DNA of 51,368 nucleotides from CAZEAN01 sp964510225 (GCA_964510225.1 CAZEAN010000031.1:1-51368); one strand, 5' to 3'; positions 7,804-17,289 are shown, counted from the stretch's first letter. Numbers and translations: made by a program. The notes: generated from the sequence alone by a model not told the origin.

Positions 7804-9441
7804 TCAATTCCTTCTGAAAGAATCTTCGCGACCGACAGGGCTGAAGGAATTCCGATCAACTAACGCGGCGAGTACGACTCCCTGGCGTTTTCGGACTGCA
7901 ACTACTTTACCGACATCGACTTCGGACCGGAGTTGAGGTGACCAGAATGACTCGCGGCGGAACACAAGAAGCCAGCGAGTGTCTTCTAGGGCCTCTTCGG
8001 GAAGGAGCTGGGATCCACGATTGAAGAGTTCTTCTGTCAGTCGTGAGGTCGGATAGAGGTGGTGGAAGGTCGGCGCGATCACAATGGAATCCCCAGGAGG
8101 GACGATCTTAGCAGTCTCGTGGAGAAGAGTCGAATCGATCGTGTCGCCCCAGTAGGTCAACTCGAGTCCGAGTTTCTCTGCGCCCCGGAGCCCGCCGACC
8201 AGAAGGCTGTGGTAGCTCAACTGAAAAGGATGATATTGGATCACTCCGAGACCACTGGCAAGCATCAAAAGAACTAGCAAGCTTCGAGCAAGACTTCTCG
8301 GTCGGCTTCGTTGCCAGAGGGTCCCAAAACCGAGCCCGATCAACAGCGCAAACGCCGGGAAGACGAGGAGAAAGAGTCGCTCGCCGTCGTAAACAGGTGC
8401 TCTAGTACTGAAAAGGAGTAAGAAGAGTAGGATCGATCCCAAGAGAAGGCTGGTGAACGGGTCTCTCTGCCCTTTTCTGTGCCCCTGGATTGCTCCGAGA
8501 AGGCCGAGGACGAGCAAGCCGACTGGGACCGTGACGAGGAAGTAGAACCACGGGTAGTGCCACGGAAGTGCTTGATCGGGCGTCACTTTTCCGAAATAGA
8601 GAACGTCGATTGGTTGTCGCGCAACGCTCGTCGAGAGAAATCGAGTCAGGCGCTCGACTGTCTCAAACCAGAGCCAAGGCCAACCCGCGCCAAAGATTAG
8701 AAGACCGATGACGAGCCAGACAACCATGACCGCAATCGCTTTGAGGATGCCGAGCCGAAAGATCGCGTAACCGAATATCAACGGGGGCATCAACCAACCA
8801 TGAATCTTCGTGAGCAATACGAGGCCCCAAAGGATCCCAGCAGCCGCCATCGAGCGTCCTGGGTGTTTGGAGTCAATCGCCCGGACGGCTCCAAGGAGGG
8901 CAAGCGTCCAAAAGAAGGAGAGGAAGGTGTCTAAGGTCGCGAAGTGGGCGTGAGCAAAGACGCGGGGCATTAAGATCAAAGCAAACCCTGCGGCGATCCC
9001 GGCCGGTCTACCGAATCGTCGAGTGCCTTCCGCGGTGACAGTGCTGACTAAGAAGGCAAACGCCAGCATTGGTGCGATTCTTGCCGAATGGACCGACATT
9101 GGGTCTGATCCGCCGAGGATTCCTTCGAGCGGCTCAAAGGCAAGAGACGACGCGCCGAGGAGCCAGCGACCCAAGGGTGGATGTTGCGCGTTGTCAGCGA
9201 AAAATCTGCTGACTGTACGTTTGTTAAGAGCGTCGATACCTTGATCAGCGGCACGATCAAGCGTCTTGCCCAACTCTTCGAAATACGAGCGACCGACTTT
9301 GACGTCGATTGGCTCGTCACTAGTAATTCCGGGGTCACCGAGCGTCACAAGGACGGCCAAACCGGCAACGGTTCCCAAGATTAGAGGCCACCAACCGGAT
9401 CGATGCGTTGGCTTGGTTCGACCTGGTGCGGCATCTTCCAT
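7804..9441 (-). CDS. GT39-type membrane glycosyltransferase (dolichyl-phosphate-mannose-protein mannosyltransferase-like)
   Basis: A polytopic membrane protein of about 545 residues with some ten hydrophobic segments. After the first segment comes VTLGDPGITSDEPIDVKVG, with the acidic DE pair expected in the first periplasmic loop of GT-C enzymes. HPPLGRWLLGA, ARIAPMLAFAF and the segment around ALILMPRVFAHAHFATLDT are typical of the PMT/ArnT-like family, which transfers a sugar from a polyprenyl-phosphate donor. The soluble C-terminus (about 430-545) is of unknown fold. The acceptor cannot be told. The start is the ATG at 9441; a GTG at 9462 is possible. It heads the minus-strand run towards moaC, 72 nt upstream of it. 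Confidence 0.82.
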   Translation of the reverse strand: MEDAAPGRTKPTHRSGWWPLILGTVAGLAVLVTLGDPGITSDEPIDVKVGRSYFEELGKTLDRAADQGIDALNKRTVSRFFADNAQHPPLGRWLLGASSLAFEPLEGILGGSDPMSVHSARIAPMLAFAFLVSTVTAEGTRRFGRPAGIAAGFALILMPRVFAHAHFATLDTFLSFFWTLALLGAVRAIDSKHPGRSMAAAGILWGLVLLTKIHGWLMPPLIFGYAIFRLGILKAIAVMVVWLVIGLLIFGAGWPWLWFETVERLTRFLSTSVARQPIDVLYFGKVTPDQALPWHYPWFYFLVTVPVGLLVLGLLGAIQGHRKGQRDPFTSLLLGSILLFLLLFSTRAPVYDGERLFLLVFPAFALLIGLGFGTLWQRSRPRSLARSLLVLLMLASGLGVIQYHPFQLSYHSLLVGGLRGAEKLGLELTYWGDTIDSTLLHETAKIVPPGDSIVIAPTFHHLYPTSRLTEELFNRGSQLLPEEALEDTRWLLVFRRESFWSPQLRSEVDVGKVVAVRKRQGVVLAALVDRNSFSPVGREDSFRRN

Positions 9442-9610
9442 CGAATCAAATCTGCCCAGCACGTTTTGCCAAAGTGAGGGAACGCTTGAGCCATATACTA
9501 ATGGTCCAAATCAACCAGAAGTGGCTTCTGAGCCGTAGACCTCATTTTGTTCGGGTACGCTCACAAAGGTCTACTCGGTCTCTAATCGCACGTCAAACCG
9601 ATTACTTAGA

Positions 9611-9656
9611 ATGCGAGCCACAAGCGGGACCTTGATACTTGCACTGTGGCTCGCAT
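9611..9656 (-). terminator. Hairpin, probable terminator of the Fe-S carrier gene
   Basis: ATGCGAGCCACA (9611-9622) and TGTGGCTCGCAT (9645-9656) are perfect 12-base inverted repeats, and an inner CAAG/CTTG pair extends the stem. It lies 25 bases past the stop of the minus-strand Fe-S carrier gene. No long T-run follows on the minus strand, so it may be a transcript-end stabiliser rather than a classical terminator. Confidence 0.55.
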
Positions 9657-9680
9657 CGTCGTTGTCGATCGGATGAGCAA

Positions 9681-10010
9681 TCAGACTTGGAATGAGCTGC
9701 CGCAACCACAGCTCTTCACAACGTTCGGGTTGTTGAAAACGAAGCCTCGTTTCTCCAGCCCGTCGTAGAAGTCGATGACGGTGCCATCGAGGTATGGGTC
9801 AAACTTCTTTTCAACAGCGAGCTTGACACCGTGGAATTCGGCGATTCGGTCTTTTTCAGAACTTTCGGTATCAAAGCCTAAGCCGTAGGAAAAACCGCTG
9901 CATCCGCCACCTTGAACGCTGACGCGGAGGAGCATCGGTTCGTCGCCACCTTGTTCCTCGATGATTCGCTTAACTTCAACAGCCGCTTTCTCGGTGAGGG
10001 TAACACTCAT
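9681..10010 (-). CDS. A-type iron-sulfur carrier protein (IscA/ErpA/SufA family)
   Basis: A-type carriers receive Fe-S clusters and pass them to target proteins. The 109-residue protein is full length. It has the three cysteines of the family: one in QGGGCSGFSYGL and two in the C-terminal SCGCGSSF. The cysteine desulfurase gene lies 134 bases upstream on the same strand, consistent with a shared role. Which member it is (IscA, ErpA or SufA) cannot be decided from sequence alone. No scaffold (IscU/SufU) or chaperone gene is near. Confidence 0.92.
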   Translation of the reverse strand: MSVTLTEKAAVEVKRIIEEQGGDEPMLLRVSVQGGGCSGFSYGLGFDTESSEKDRIAEFHGVKLAVEKKFDPYLDGTVIDFYDGLEKRGFVFNNPNVVKSCGCGSSFQV

Positions 10011-10144
10011 GAGCGTTGAACTCCTGGATTCTGGAGAGTAAGAGTGAATGGATCGCCCTGCGACGTTCGGATAATTCAGATCCGCCGATCAACTGTATTC
10101 TACGCAGTTGCGTACGGATCACAAGTCGACTGGACTCTGACGAC

Positions 10145-11368
10145 TCAAACCGATGGAGCCTTACCTCGGAGGGCTCGGATCGACCGGATGACGATCGAGG
10201 CAGCTTGATCGACCTCAGCCTCTGTTGTAGTCCGGCCTATCCCGAATCGAAGACTCGCTAGCGCAAGTTCTTCATCGAGCCCGATGGCACGGAGGACATG
10301 ACTAGGCGAGGGGTTCGAGGTCGAACAAGCTGCTCCAGAGCTGACCGCGAGTCCGACGAGCCTAATCAGGAGCACTGAGCCGTCGACACCTGGAAAACTT
10401 AGGTGCAAATTATTGGGGAGACAGTGCTCTGGGTCGCCGTTCCGACGGACCACAAGGGGGGCAAGACCGTCGCGGATCCGTCCTTCAAGGCGGTCACGGA
10501 GCATCTGAAACCGCTTCGTTTCGAGTTCCAGTCTCCGATTTGCTAACTCCGCCGCTTTTCCGAGTCCCACGATAAGGGGGACCGGGAGAGTTCCACTCCG
10601 GAGCCCTGACTCTTGTTTCCCACCGTCAACGAGCGGTTTTAGCGCAATCCGAGGTTTACCCCGACGTCGGAAGAGGGCGCCGATCCCTTTGGGTCCATGG
10701 AACTTGTGACCCGTCAGACTCAGGAGATCGACTGGGGTCTCTTTGAGATTGATTGGCACTTTACCGGCAGCCTGAGCCGCGTCTGTGTGGAAGGCGATTC
10801 CGCGTTCTCGGCAAGCTTCGGCGATTTCCTCGATCGGGTTGATCGTACCGATCTCGTTGTTTGCCCAGATTACTGAAACGAGGACTGTCTCGGGCGTGAT
10901 CGCGGCTGCGATGTCATCTGGGTCAACAGCGCCGAATCGATCAACGCTGAGGATAGTCTGGCGGACACCTTCCTCCCGAGCAAGTCTTCGGACCGGATTC
11001 AAAACGGCATGATGCTCAGTAGCTGTTGTGATCAGGTGTCGGTCGGGTCGACGATCTCCCCGAAGAATCCCTTTAATTGCGAGATTGTTCGACTCGGTGG
11101 CGCCGGACGTAAAGAGGATTTCCTCGGGATCGGCACCAATTAACGCGGCGACCTCGGCTCGTGCCTGTTCCACGGCATCGGTCGCTTCCCATCCGAAGCG
11201 ATTAGAGACGTTCGAGGGATTGCCGAACCGTTCGGTAAAGTACGGAAGCATCGCTTCCACGACGGCCGGGTCGGTTGGGGTCGTTGCGTGATGATCCAGA
11301 TAGACTGGCCGATCTTGGTCGACCGTCAGTCCCGGTTCTTTCTCATCGATTCCGTTGAGGATGGTCAT
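10145..11368 (-). CDS. Cysteine desulfurase (NifS/IscS family)
   Basis: A PLP enzyme that takes sulfur from cysteine for Fe-S clusters and other thio-cofactors. The 407-residue protein starts with VYLDHHATTPTDPAVVEAML, the family signature. The PLP lysine is in SLTGHKFHGPKG. The catalytic cysteine is in SSGAACSTSNPSPSHVL, a long flexible loop as in group I (NifS/IscS) enzymes rather than SufS. It sits upstream of the A-type carrier gene. The start ATG at 11368 leaves 20 residues before the first conserved motif. Confidence 0.94.
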   Translation of the reverse strand: MTILNGIDEKEPGLTVDQDRPVYLDHHATTPTDPAVVEAMLPYFTERFGNPSNVSNRFGWEATDAVEQARAEVAALIGADPEEILFTSGATESNNLAIKGILRGDRRPDRHLITTATEHHAVLNPVRRLAREEGVRQTILSVDRFGAVDPDDIAAAITPETVLVSVIWANNEIGTINPIEEIAEACRERGIAFHTDAAQAAGKVPINLKETPVDLLSLTGHKFHGPKGIGALFRRRGKPRIALKPLVDGGKQESGLRSGTLPVPLIVGLGKAAELANRRLELETKRFQMLRDRLEGRIRDGLAPLVVRRNGDPEHCLPNNLHLSFPGVDGSVLLIRLVGLAVSSGAACSTSNPSPSHVLRAIGLDEELALASLRFGIGRTTTEAEVDQAASIVIRSIRALRGKAPSV

Positions 11369-11527
11369 CAGAATTGAGAGGAGGTTTCGTTGACTTCACC
11401 CAACAGACTTTTTTGTGTCGAGTGGAGGTTTGATCCCTTTAGACTTGTCCAACTCTCCGAGTTCGATTCTATTCTAGCGGGAACCCTCCCTACCATGGAC
11501 TAGGAACTGGAGCCCGATCCGGAGGAG

Positions 11528-12274
11528 ATGACCTTGGGTTACGACAAGCAGCAGGCGACGCACGAATTTACGAAGTGGAGCGATAGTTACGATCGTTCGA
11601 TCCTGCAGTGGCTCCTCTTCCGACCCTCGCATCAGGTGATTATCAATCGGATCCGCGCGGAATTCGAGACTCGACCACTGAGGATCCTTGATGTTGGCTG
11701 TGGTACCGGGGTCTTCGCGGCACGGATCCGCGAATCAATTCCTGAGGCAGACGTTTGGGGAGTTGATCTTGTTGCGGAGATGCTCCAACGTGGCGCCGAG
11801 CGTTGGGCAGCAGACCGAGAGCATCTCACCCCGATTCAGGGTGATAGCGAACGTCTCCCTTTCGCGGCTGGTTCGTTCGATGTCGTCACTTGTGCGAACA
11901 GTTTCCATCATTATCCGGATCAAGCTCGGGCCGTGCAGGAGATGCGGCGGGTACTCAAACCGGGGGGACGTCTGCTCCTGATCGATGGCTATCGAGACGC
12001 GCCTTACGGCTGGTTTATCTATGAATTCTGTGTCGCAAGCATTGAGGGCGACATCCATCATTGTACAAAGAAGCAGATGAGGAAACTGTTGGGAGACGCC
12101 GGCTTCGGGGCGGTTACTCAGCAAGTTCATCGGGGTCCTGCTCCGTTTCTCCTTACGGAGGGGGCAGTTCCACTCGAACAATCACGACAGCCGAGTCCCC
12201 ACTTCAGTGTTTCGATTGGTTCGTGCGTTGACTTTCTGAATCCTCAAGTCACGGCGGTTGCAGCGACAGAATAG
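11528..12274 (+). CDS. Class I SAM-dependent methyltransferase
   Basis: A 248-residue UbiE/COQ5-like methyltransferase of unknown substrate. Motif I (SAM binding) is ILDVGCGTGVFAARI. The acidic residue of motif II is in ADVWGVDLVAEML. Motif III appears as FDVVTCANSFHHYPD, with MRRVLKPGGRLLLIDGY after it. GGAGGAG at 11521-11527 lies too close to the ATG at 11528 (2 nt) but ideally for a TTG at 11534, which would drop two residues; the real start may be the TTG. The gene runs tail to tail into the kynureninase-like gene, with a 31-base overlap of the coding ends. Confidence 0.85.
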   Translation: MTLGYDKQQATHEFTKWSDSYDRSILQWLLFRPSHQVIINRIRAEFETRPLRILDVGCGTGVFAARIRESIPEADVWGVDLVAEMLQRGAERWAADREHLTPIQGDSERLPFAAGSFDVVTCANSFHHYPDQARAVQEMRRVLKPGGRLLLIDGYRDAPYGWFIYEFCVASIEGDIHHCTKKQMRKLLGDAGFGAVTQQVHRGPAPFLLTEGAVPLEQSRQPSPHFSVSIGSCVDFLNPQVTAVAATE

Positions 12275-13458
12275 GCTTCCCATTCTTTCGTTTCCAAGAT
12301 CTCGAGGACCGTTCGGATCGCGAGTTCGAGTTCGTCGTCCCCGTTGTAGAAATGGGGCGAGAGTCGGATCCCCGCACCGGGCCGGTAATCGCAGAGAATT
12401 TCGCGGGCTTTAAGAGCCCGAGAGACGCCGAGCCCCTCCGTAAGGTCGATTGCGACGGTCCCGCCCCGGCGTTCAGGATCGCGAGGAGTAGTACAGGGAA
12501 GGCCAGCCTCGTCGGCGAGTTCGAGGAGTCGGGTCGTTTGTCGAATTGACTTAGCCCGGATTGCCTCGATGCCGGCACCACGGATGATCGCCAAGCCCGG
12601 TCGTGCTGCATAAAGTGATGGAATCGAAGGGGTCCCGATCAAAAAGCGCCAGGTGTCGTCACGGCGCTCAAGAGTCCGATTGAACGCAAACGGGTGTTGA
12701 TCCGCCATCCAACCCGTCAACTTAGGTTCCAGCGTAGCGACTTGATCGGGATGCACCCAAACGAACGCCGTCCCGGGACCGCCGCAGAGCCACTTCAAAC
12801 AGCCCCCTATATAAACATCAACTCCAAGATCGCGGACATTCACGGGAATGGTGCCGACCGCCTGGTAGCCATCAGCGATCAAGACGGCCCCGACCTCCCG
12901 AGCCTTTGAGGCAATCGATCTCAGATCTTGAATAAACGCACTCTTGAAGAGTACGTGAGAGATGGCAACAAACGCAGTCTGATCATCAATCGCGTCGATG
13001 ATCTGACCAGCGTCGACCGTCAAACCGTCGATTGAAGGGACCGTGACAACTTCCGCCCCCAGCCTTGATTGCTGATCGATGAGGTACAAGATCGACGGAA
13101 AGTGCATCGCGTCGGTGACGATCTTAGGACGGTGGTCGCCATAATCAAAAGCACTGAACAAGACCGCATGGGCAACGGTGACACTCGGCAGGAAAGTTGT
13201 CTCTCCAAGGCCGGCCCCGATAAGCGGCGCAACGTCATCACCAAGGACGCTAGAGAGTTTCCACCAGGTTTCCTCCCAAGCCCGGACACCCCGCGATGCC
13301 CAAGTTTCGTAGTAATTTTGGAGCGACTGTTCAACCTGTTGAGGGACCGCTCCGAGCGAGTTGCTAATCAGGTAAACCGTCTTCTCTAGGATCGGAAACT
13401 GGTTCCGGTATCCGAGGAGCGGATCATTAGGCTGCTTCGAAGAGATCTGGTCATTCAT
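12244..13458 (-). CDS. Kynureninase-like PLP enzyme (class V aminotransferase fold)
   Basis: Kynureninase cleaves kynurenine or 3-hydroxykynurenine to (hydroxy)anthranilate and alanine. The 404-residue protein has the fold's landmarks. YLISNSLGAVP is at the start, and a substrate-loop motif DAMHFPSILYLID resembles the FPT/FPS segment of KynU. ADGYQAVGTIPVN lies where KynU has its PLP-binding Asp. The PLP lysine is in GGCLKWLCGGPGTAFVWV, very close to KynU's GxxKYLNGGPGxPAF pattern. A kynurenine formamidase-like gene lies 488 bases upstream on the same strand, which supports the call. A different kynureninase-like lyase is possible. The start ATG at 13458 fits. Confidence 0.8.
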   Translation of the reverse strand: MNDQISSKQPNDPLLGYRNQFPILEKTVYLISNSLGAVPQQVEQSLQNYYETWASRGVRAWEETWWKLSSVLGDDVAPLIGAGLGETTFLPSVTVAHAVLFSAFDYGDHRPKIVTDAMHFPSILYLIDQQSRLGAEVVTVPSIDGLTVDAGQIIDAIDDQTAFVAISHVLFKSAFIQDLRSIASKAREVGAVLIADGYQAVGTIPVNVRDLGVDVYIGGCLKWLCGGPGTAFVWVHPDQVATLEPKLTGWMADQHPFAFNRTLERRDDTWRFLIGTPSIPSLYAARPGLAIIRGAGIEAIRAKSIRQTTRLLELADEAGLPCTTPRDPERRGGTVAIDLTEGLGVSRALKAREILCDYRPGAGIRLSPHFYNGDDELELAIRTVLEILETKEWEAYSVAATAVT

Positions 13459-13946
13459 TCAAAATTATTGACTTGTTGTGTACTGGGTAATTGTATGTTC
13501 GGACGATTCAAGTGCATTGCTTGTGAGCGGTGAATTTGCGTTGAGTTTTTGTCCGCATTGTTCTCGATCATTCTGTCATCCTAACAGAGTAATGAGAAGC
13601 TAACTCAGATGGTCTTCATGAGGACGCAATTGTGCGAACAATGCACCAGCGCACCAGCACGCTGTTTCCGGATTGAACCGTCGCACTCTCAGTCGAATCA
13701 CCGATCGGCCATCAATGTGTGGTCATCGTGTCTTCTTCCCCGAGAGCAACGAGACCGGCAGCCAACGACGTGATTGGCAATAGCCCCCGGCAAGCCATCA
13801 GTGTAACTCGCCAATCGCTCGATCAGATCTTTTCAAAATGCACGAGCGGATCAACCTGAAGTCGATTGCAGGGAGCAACCAGACTGAGTGAAAGGAAAAG
13901 CCTTCCAATCACCGGTGATAGTTCAATACGCAAATGATTTTAGGCG
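13459..13946. other. Intergenic region without a recognised feature
   Basis: These 488 bases separate the kynureninase-like and formamidase-like genes. No open frame with a plausible protein, tRNA, strong hairpin or clear promoter is visible. The part next to the kynureninase start (13459-13500) is AT-rich and is the likely promoter site. Confidence 0.5.
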
Positions 13947-14585
13947 CTACGGCTTTCTGAGAATTGCGCGGACGGGGCTGGCGTCAAAGCCTTCGAGTTT
14001 GAGCGGGAGGGCGATGAGTTCGTAACCGGTTCCGTCGGGAACTTCCCCAAGCCGGAGCCCTTCGAGAATCGCGATTCCATGAGCAGCACAGCGGTGGTGC
14101 GCGGGAAGATCTTTGGAGTCGAAGGCATCGACGCTTGGTGTGTCGATCCCCATAAGCCGGACACCGGAAGCGGCGAGCACGTCAATGAGTTCTGGATCAA
14201 TGGAAGCAAAGTCGGCGTTGAAGTGTTCAGGATCAGGATAAGTGCCGCTTTTGATGAGGAGTCTCGGGCAGGTTGCCGACCCTTTCTCAAACCGATTCGG
14301 CTCAAAATGACCAACTCCGATGCGTTCGCCAGCGTTCACCGACGCGTGGACGACTTCGGCGGGTCCGAGGAAAAGCTCTAGCGGCCAGCTCTCGACTCCT
14401 AAAGCCCTGGCTTCGTAATGGTTGGGGCCATCAACATGGCTTCCAAGATGGACCGTCGCGTGCAAGGTAGAGAGGGTTAAATTGTCCCCACGCGCGATCT
14501 CGAGCAAGATTTCGCGCGACGGCGGAGTGTCTCCTGGCCAAACTTGGAGTCGTTCCGAAATGGTCGGAGAGAGGTCATAAATCAT
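13947..14585 (-). CDS. Kynurenine formamidase-like metal-dependent hydrolase (cyclase family)
   Basis: Arylformamidase (KynB) hydrolyses N-formylkynurenine to kynurenine. From the ATG at 14585 the protein is 212 residues, the family norm, and begins MIYDLSPTISERLQVWPGD, like KynB's start. The metal-binding motif HxGxHxDxPxH reads HLGSHVDGPNH. A second conserved stretch, GIDTPSVDAFDSKDLPAHH, matches KynB's D-P-S-hydrophobic-D and L-P-x-H-H elements. Eleven further residues would be added by an upstream start at 14618. With the kynureninase-like gene next door it suggests a tryptophan degradation step; no tryptophan dioxygenase is visible in the window. Confidence 0.82.
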   Translation of the reverse strand: MIYDLSPTISERLQVWPGDTPPSREILLEIARGDNLTLSTLHATVHLGSHVDGPNHYEARALGVESWPLELFLGPAEVVHASVNAGERIGVGHFEPNRFEKGSATCPRLLIKSGTYPDPEHFNADFASIDPELIDVLAASGVRLMGIDTPSVDAFDSKDLPAHHRCAAHGIAILEGLRLGEVPDGTGYELIALPLKLEGFDASPVRAILRKP

Positions 14586-14803
14586 CGGGAATCCGTCAAT
14601 ACGTCGGGTTCTGGACAAGGTGAGCTAACGAGCCCAGCGATTTGAGTTCTGACGATTTTACGGGGGATTCGCAAACCTTGTAGTGCCTCGGTTTGATTCG
14701 GGTAGCCGTCCTCGTCGACTGATGATAAAGGATCGTCCTGCTCAATCGAGCAGATTCCGCGCTGCTCGATTGCACAATTTGAGCGCTGCCAGGAGGGTAC
14801 TTG

Positions 14804-16039
14804 ATGCGCTGCCATGGAATCAGAACGCTTTGTCTCTGCATGTTAATCGTGCCGGTTTCCTGTTTCAGCCGGACCGCTCGATCCCAGGATTTCGGTAGTT
14901 TCCTGGAAGACTTTGGTAAGGAACTGCTCCGGCAACAGATCTCGCCTGAAAATATTCAGCGGACAATTGCCCCTCACCTCAGCGGCGAGACCATTCCGAT
15001 CCGGACCGCTGATGGTTGGACGCTCGTGGCCCACCGATTCCGACCATCGAATGGTGCTCGCCCCGGAACAATCCCGGTCATCCTCTGCCACGGGCTCAGC
15101 TATAACGCTCAATTTTGGGACCTGGACCCCAGCGTCAGTCTGGCACAGTACCTCGCACAACAAGGTTGGGATGTCTGGGTTGTGAACCTCCGGGGATGTG
15201 GACTCAGTCAGAAATGGGTCGCCAAGATCGACACCGCGCCAACCTTGGCCGTCGGGAGCTTGATCCGCCGCGCGACTCGGGGCCAGATCGCGCCGACTGG
15301 CTATGCGACCCTGGATCCCAGGTTCGCACGCTGGACGCTCGACGATCACATCAACTACGACGTCCCCGCGTTTGTTCACCTGGTCCGGAGCCGAACCGGA
15401 GCGCAAGAGGTCGCATGGATTGGTCACTCGATGGGCGGGATCATCGCCCTCTGTCATCTCGCTCGGTACCAGAATCCCGGGATTGGCAAGCTCGTGACCA
15501 TTGGAAGCCAAGTCACAATGCCCAATGGCCAGCTCGCCGTTCAATTCTTGAACGAGATGATCGAGCTTCGAACCGGACAAATGACAACGCCTGAGGTCGA
15601 GCCTGAAGAGTTGATCGCCGACTCCCTCACGAGTGTCGACAACCTCTTTTTCAACGAAAGGCACGTTAGCCCTGAAATCTACCGGGCATTGACGACGGAT
15701 GGCGTCGATGTTCCATCGCTTGGCTTACTCCAACAGTATCTTGTTATGGCAACCCGGGGCGAGTTACTAGACTCCTCCAAACGCTTTAGCTATGCCAGGA
15801 TGCTCTCCAATGTCCAAGTACCGATCCTCATCACTTGTGGAGCTTTGGATCAGCTGGCGCCCCCAACTGTCCAACGCTTTATTTACGATCGTGTGGGATC
15901 GACGGATAAGACGCTTCACGTCTTTGGTCGAGCTCAGGGCTATCAAGCCGACGCCGGCCATAGTGACGCGGTCGTCGGTCTGACCTCTCGTGCTCAAGTT
16001 TATCCAACGATCGAGAATTGGTTGCTAGGTCGCCGTTGA
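14804..16039 (+). CDS. Secreted alpha/beta-hydrolase
   Basis: A 411-residue serine hydrolase with an N-terminal signal peptide (LCLCMLIVPVSCF, with cleavage likely after ARS). The oxyanion region is VILCHGLSYNAQFWDL. The nucleophile elbow is WIGHSMGGIIAL, the catalytic Asp is probably in TCGALDQLAPP and the His in DAGHSDAV. The chain resembles lipases and lysophospholipases that act on lipids outside the cytoplasm; the substrate is unknown. AGGAGGG at 14791-14797 sits six bases before the ATG at 14804, which fixes the start; a TTG at 14801 is too close. It is convergent with the GDPD gene, with a palindrome between them. Confidence 0.85.
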   Translation: MRCHGIRTLCLCMLIVPVSCFSRTARSQDFGSFLEDFGKELLRQQISPENIQRTIAPHLSGETIPIRTADGWTLVAHRFRPSNGARPGTIPVILCHGLSYNAQFWDLDPSVSLAQYLAQQGWDVWVVNLRGCGLSQKWVAKIDTAPTLAVGSLIRRATRGQIAPTGYATLDPRFARWTLDDHINYDVPAFVHLVRSRTGAQEVAWIGHSMGGIIALCHLARYQNPGIGKLVTIGSQVTMPNGQLAVQFLNEMIELRTGQMTTPEVEPEELIADSLTSVDNLFFNERHVSPEIYRALTTDGVDVPSLGLLQQYLVMATRGELLDSSKRFSYARMLSNVQVPILITCGALDQLAPPTVQRFIYDRVGSTDKTLHVFGRAQGYQADAGHSDAVVGLTSRAQVYPTIENWLLGRR

Positions 16040-16067
16040 TTCGTCGGTCGCAGTCGATTGGCATTGG

Positions 16068-16090
16068 ACCCCTGAGTTCAACTCAGGGGT
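16068..16090. terminator. Perfect palindrome between convergent genes, probable bidirectional terminator
   Basis: The 23 bases form an 11-base perfect inverted repeat around one central base (ACCCCTGAGTT, then its complement). The structure lies 28 bases past the alpha/beta-hydrolase stop and 10 bases past the GDPD stop on the other strand, so it could end both transcripts. No U-tract follows on either side. Confidence 0.6.
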
Positions 16091-16100
16091 GACCGTGACA

Positions 16101-17144
16101 TCAGCGCGACTTGAAGGCATTCACCGCGGTATCGGGAAAGTCAGTGAAGATTCCGTCGACGTTGAGGTCGCGGAAAAAGAGGTAGGCTCGGGTAGGGTCA
16201 TCCTGGTAGTTGGCAGGGAGGAACTGAGCTTCATCGCGGAGAGTCCAGACGTGGACGAGAAGGCCAGCGGCCTGAGCACGTTCGACGAGGCCTGTCGGCT
16301 CACCATAGTCGTTGCCGTCGCCGCTGTTGACGACGAGACGTGTGTTGGGGCCGATTCCGTCGGCATAAGTCGCGATTGCAGCGAGACCGTCAGGAGTCAG
16401 TAGGTCATTGTAGGTTTTGATCTCGTCACCAAGTTCGTAATCGAGCGGTCGAGAACCACCGCCACCGAGTAGCTGGATTAAGGGAAGGTCAGTCATCTTG
16501 TTCAACTCGACCAAATTAGCGATCTCGAACGACTGGATAAAAACGGGCGCCCGAGATCCTTCGTAACCGTTCTCTCGGAATACTTCGACCAACCGCTCTT
16601 CGATCGGAAGGTCGATCGACCGGAAGTATGAGGACCCTTTTGTTTCAGGATAGATTCCGATGCGGCGGCCTGCTTCCGTTTCCTTCTCTCGGACGAGGTC
16701 AATGACTTCCTGGAGAGTCGGAACATCAAAACGACCATCGTACTGAGCACTCTCTGTTCGGAGTTCGGGCATCCGTTCCTTCGCGCGGAGCGTCTTGAGT
16801 TCTTCTAAGGTGAAGTCCTCGGTGAACCAGCCTTCCTGTGTGTATCGGCCGTACGATTTGCTCGTTTTTCGGTCTGCGAATTCGGGATGATCAGCGACGT
16901 CGGTAGTGTCGGCAATGTTATTCTCATGTCGCGCAACGAGAACACCGTCCTTCGTCACGACGAGGTCGGGCTCGATATAGTCGGCCCCCATCTCGATTGC
17001 CAACTCATAGGCCGCCAAGGTGTGCTCGGGACGATAGCCGCTCGCACCTCGGTGAGCGATCACGATCGGCCGACCAGCAAAAGATTCTTGTGGCTCCGGG
17101 CTGGAACTCAAGGTCAGACAAAGAGCAATTGGAAGGAGAGACAT
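16101..17144 (-). CDS. Secreted glycerophosphodiester phosphodiesterase
   Basis: This enzyme hydrolyses glycerophosphodiesters to glycerol-3-phosphate and an alcohol. The 347-residue protein starts with a short signal peptide (MSLLPIALCLTLSSSPEPQ), so it is probably periplasmic like GlpQ. The active site is complete: IVIAHRGASGYRPEHT with the first catalytic His and Arg, GADYIEPDLVVTKDGVLVARHE with Glu, Asp and the second His. The C-terminal half has VHVWTLRDEAQF and FTDFPDTA, the last a typical GDPD end motif. It is transcribed alone, convergent with the hydrolase. Confidence 0.93.
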   Translation of the reverse strand: MSLLPIALCLTLSSSPEPQESFAGRPIVIAHRGASGYRPEHTLAAYELAIEMGADYIEPDLVVTKDGVLVARHENNIADTTDVADHPEFADRKTSKSYGRYTQEGWFTEDFTLEELKTLRAKERMPELRTESAQYDGRFDVPTLQEVIDLVREKETEAGRRIGIYPETKGSSYFRSIDLPIEERLVEVFRENGYEGSRAPVFIQSFEIANLVELNKMTDLPLIQLLGGGGSRPLDYELGDEIKTYNDLLTPDGLAAIATYADGIGPNTRLVVNSGDGNDYGEPTGLVERAQAAGLLVHVWTLRDEAQFLPANYQDDPTRAYLFFRDLNVDGIFTDFPDTAVNAFKSR

Positions 17145-17289
17145 AGGACATACTCCGGGGACAATCGAGGGAGGGCTGTCATTGGTCGTCAGGATCGACC
17201 GTGATTGTGCCCACCTAGGAGTCCTCGGAGCAAGAGATCACTAAGCTCGTGCTTTGGAATCCGCCCGACCGCCTCGAACGACCAGAGGA

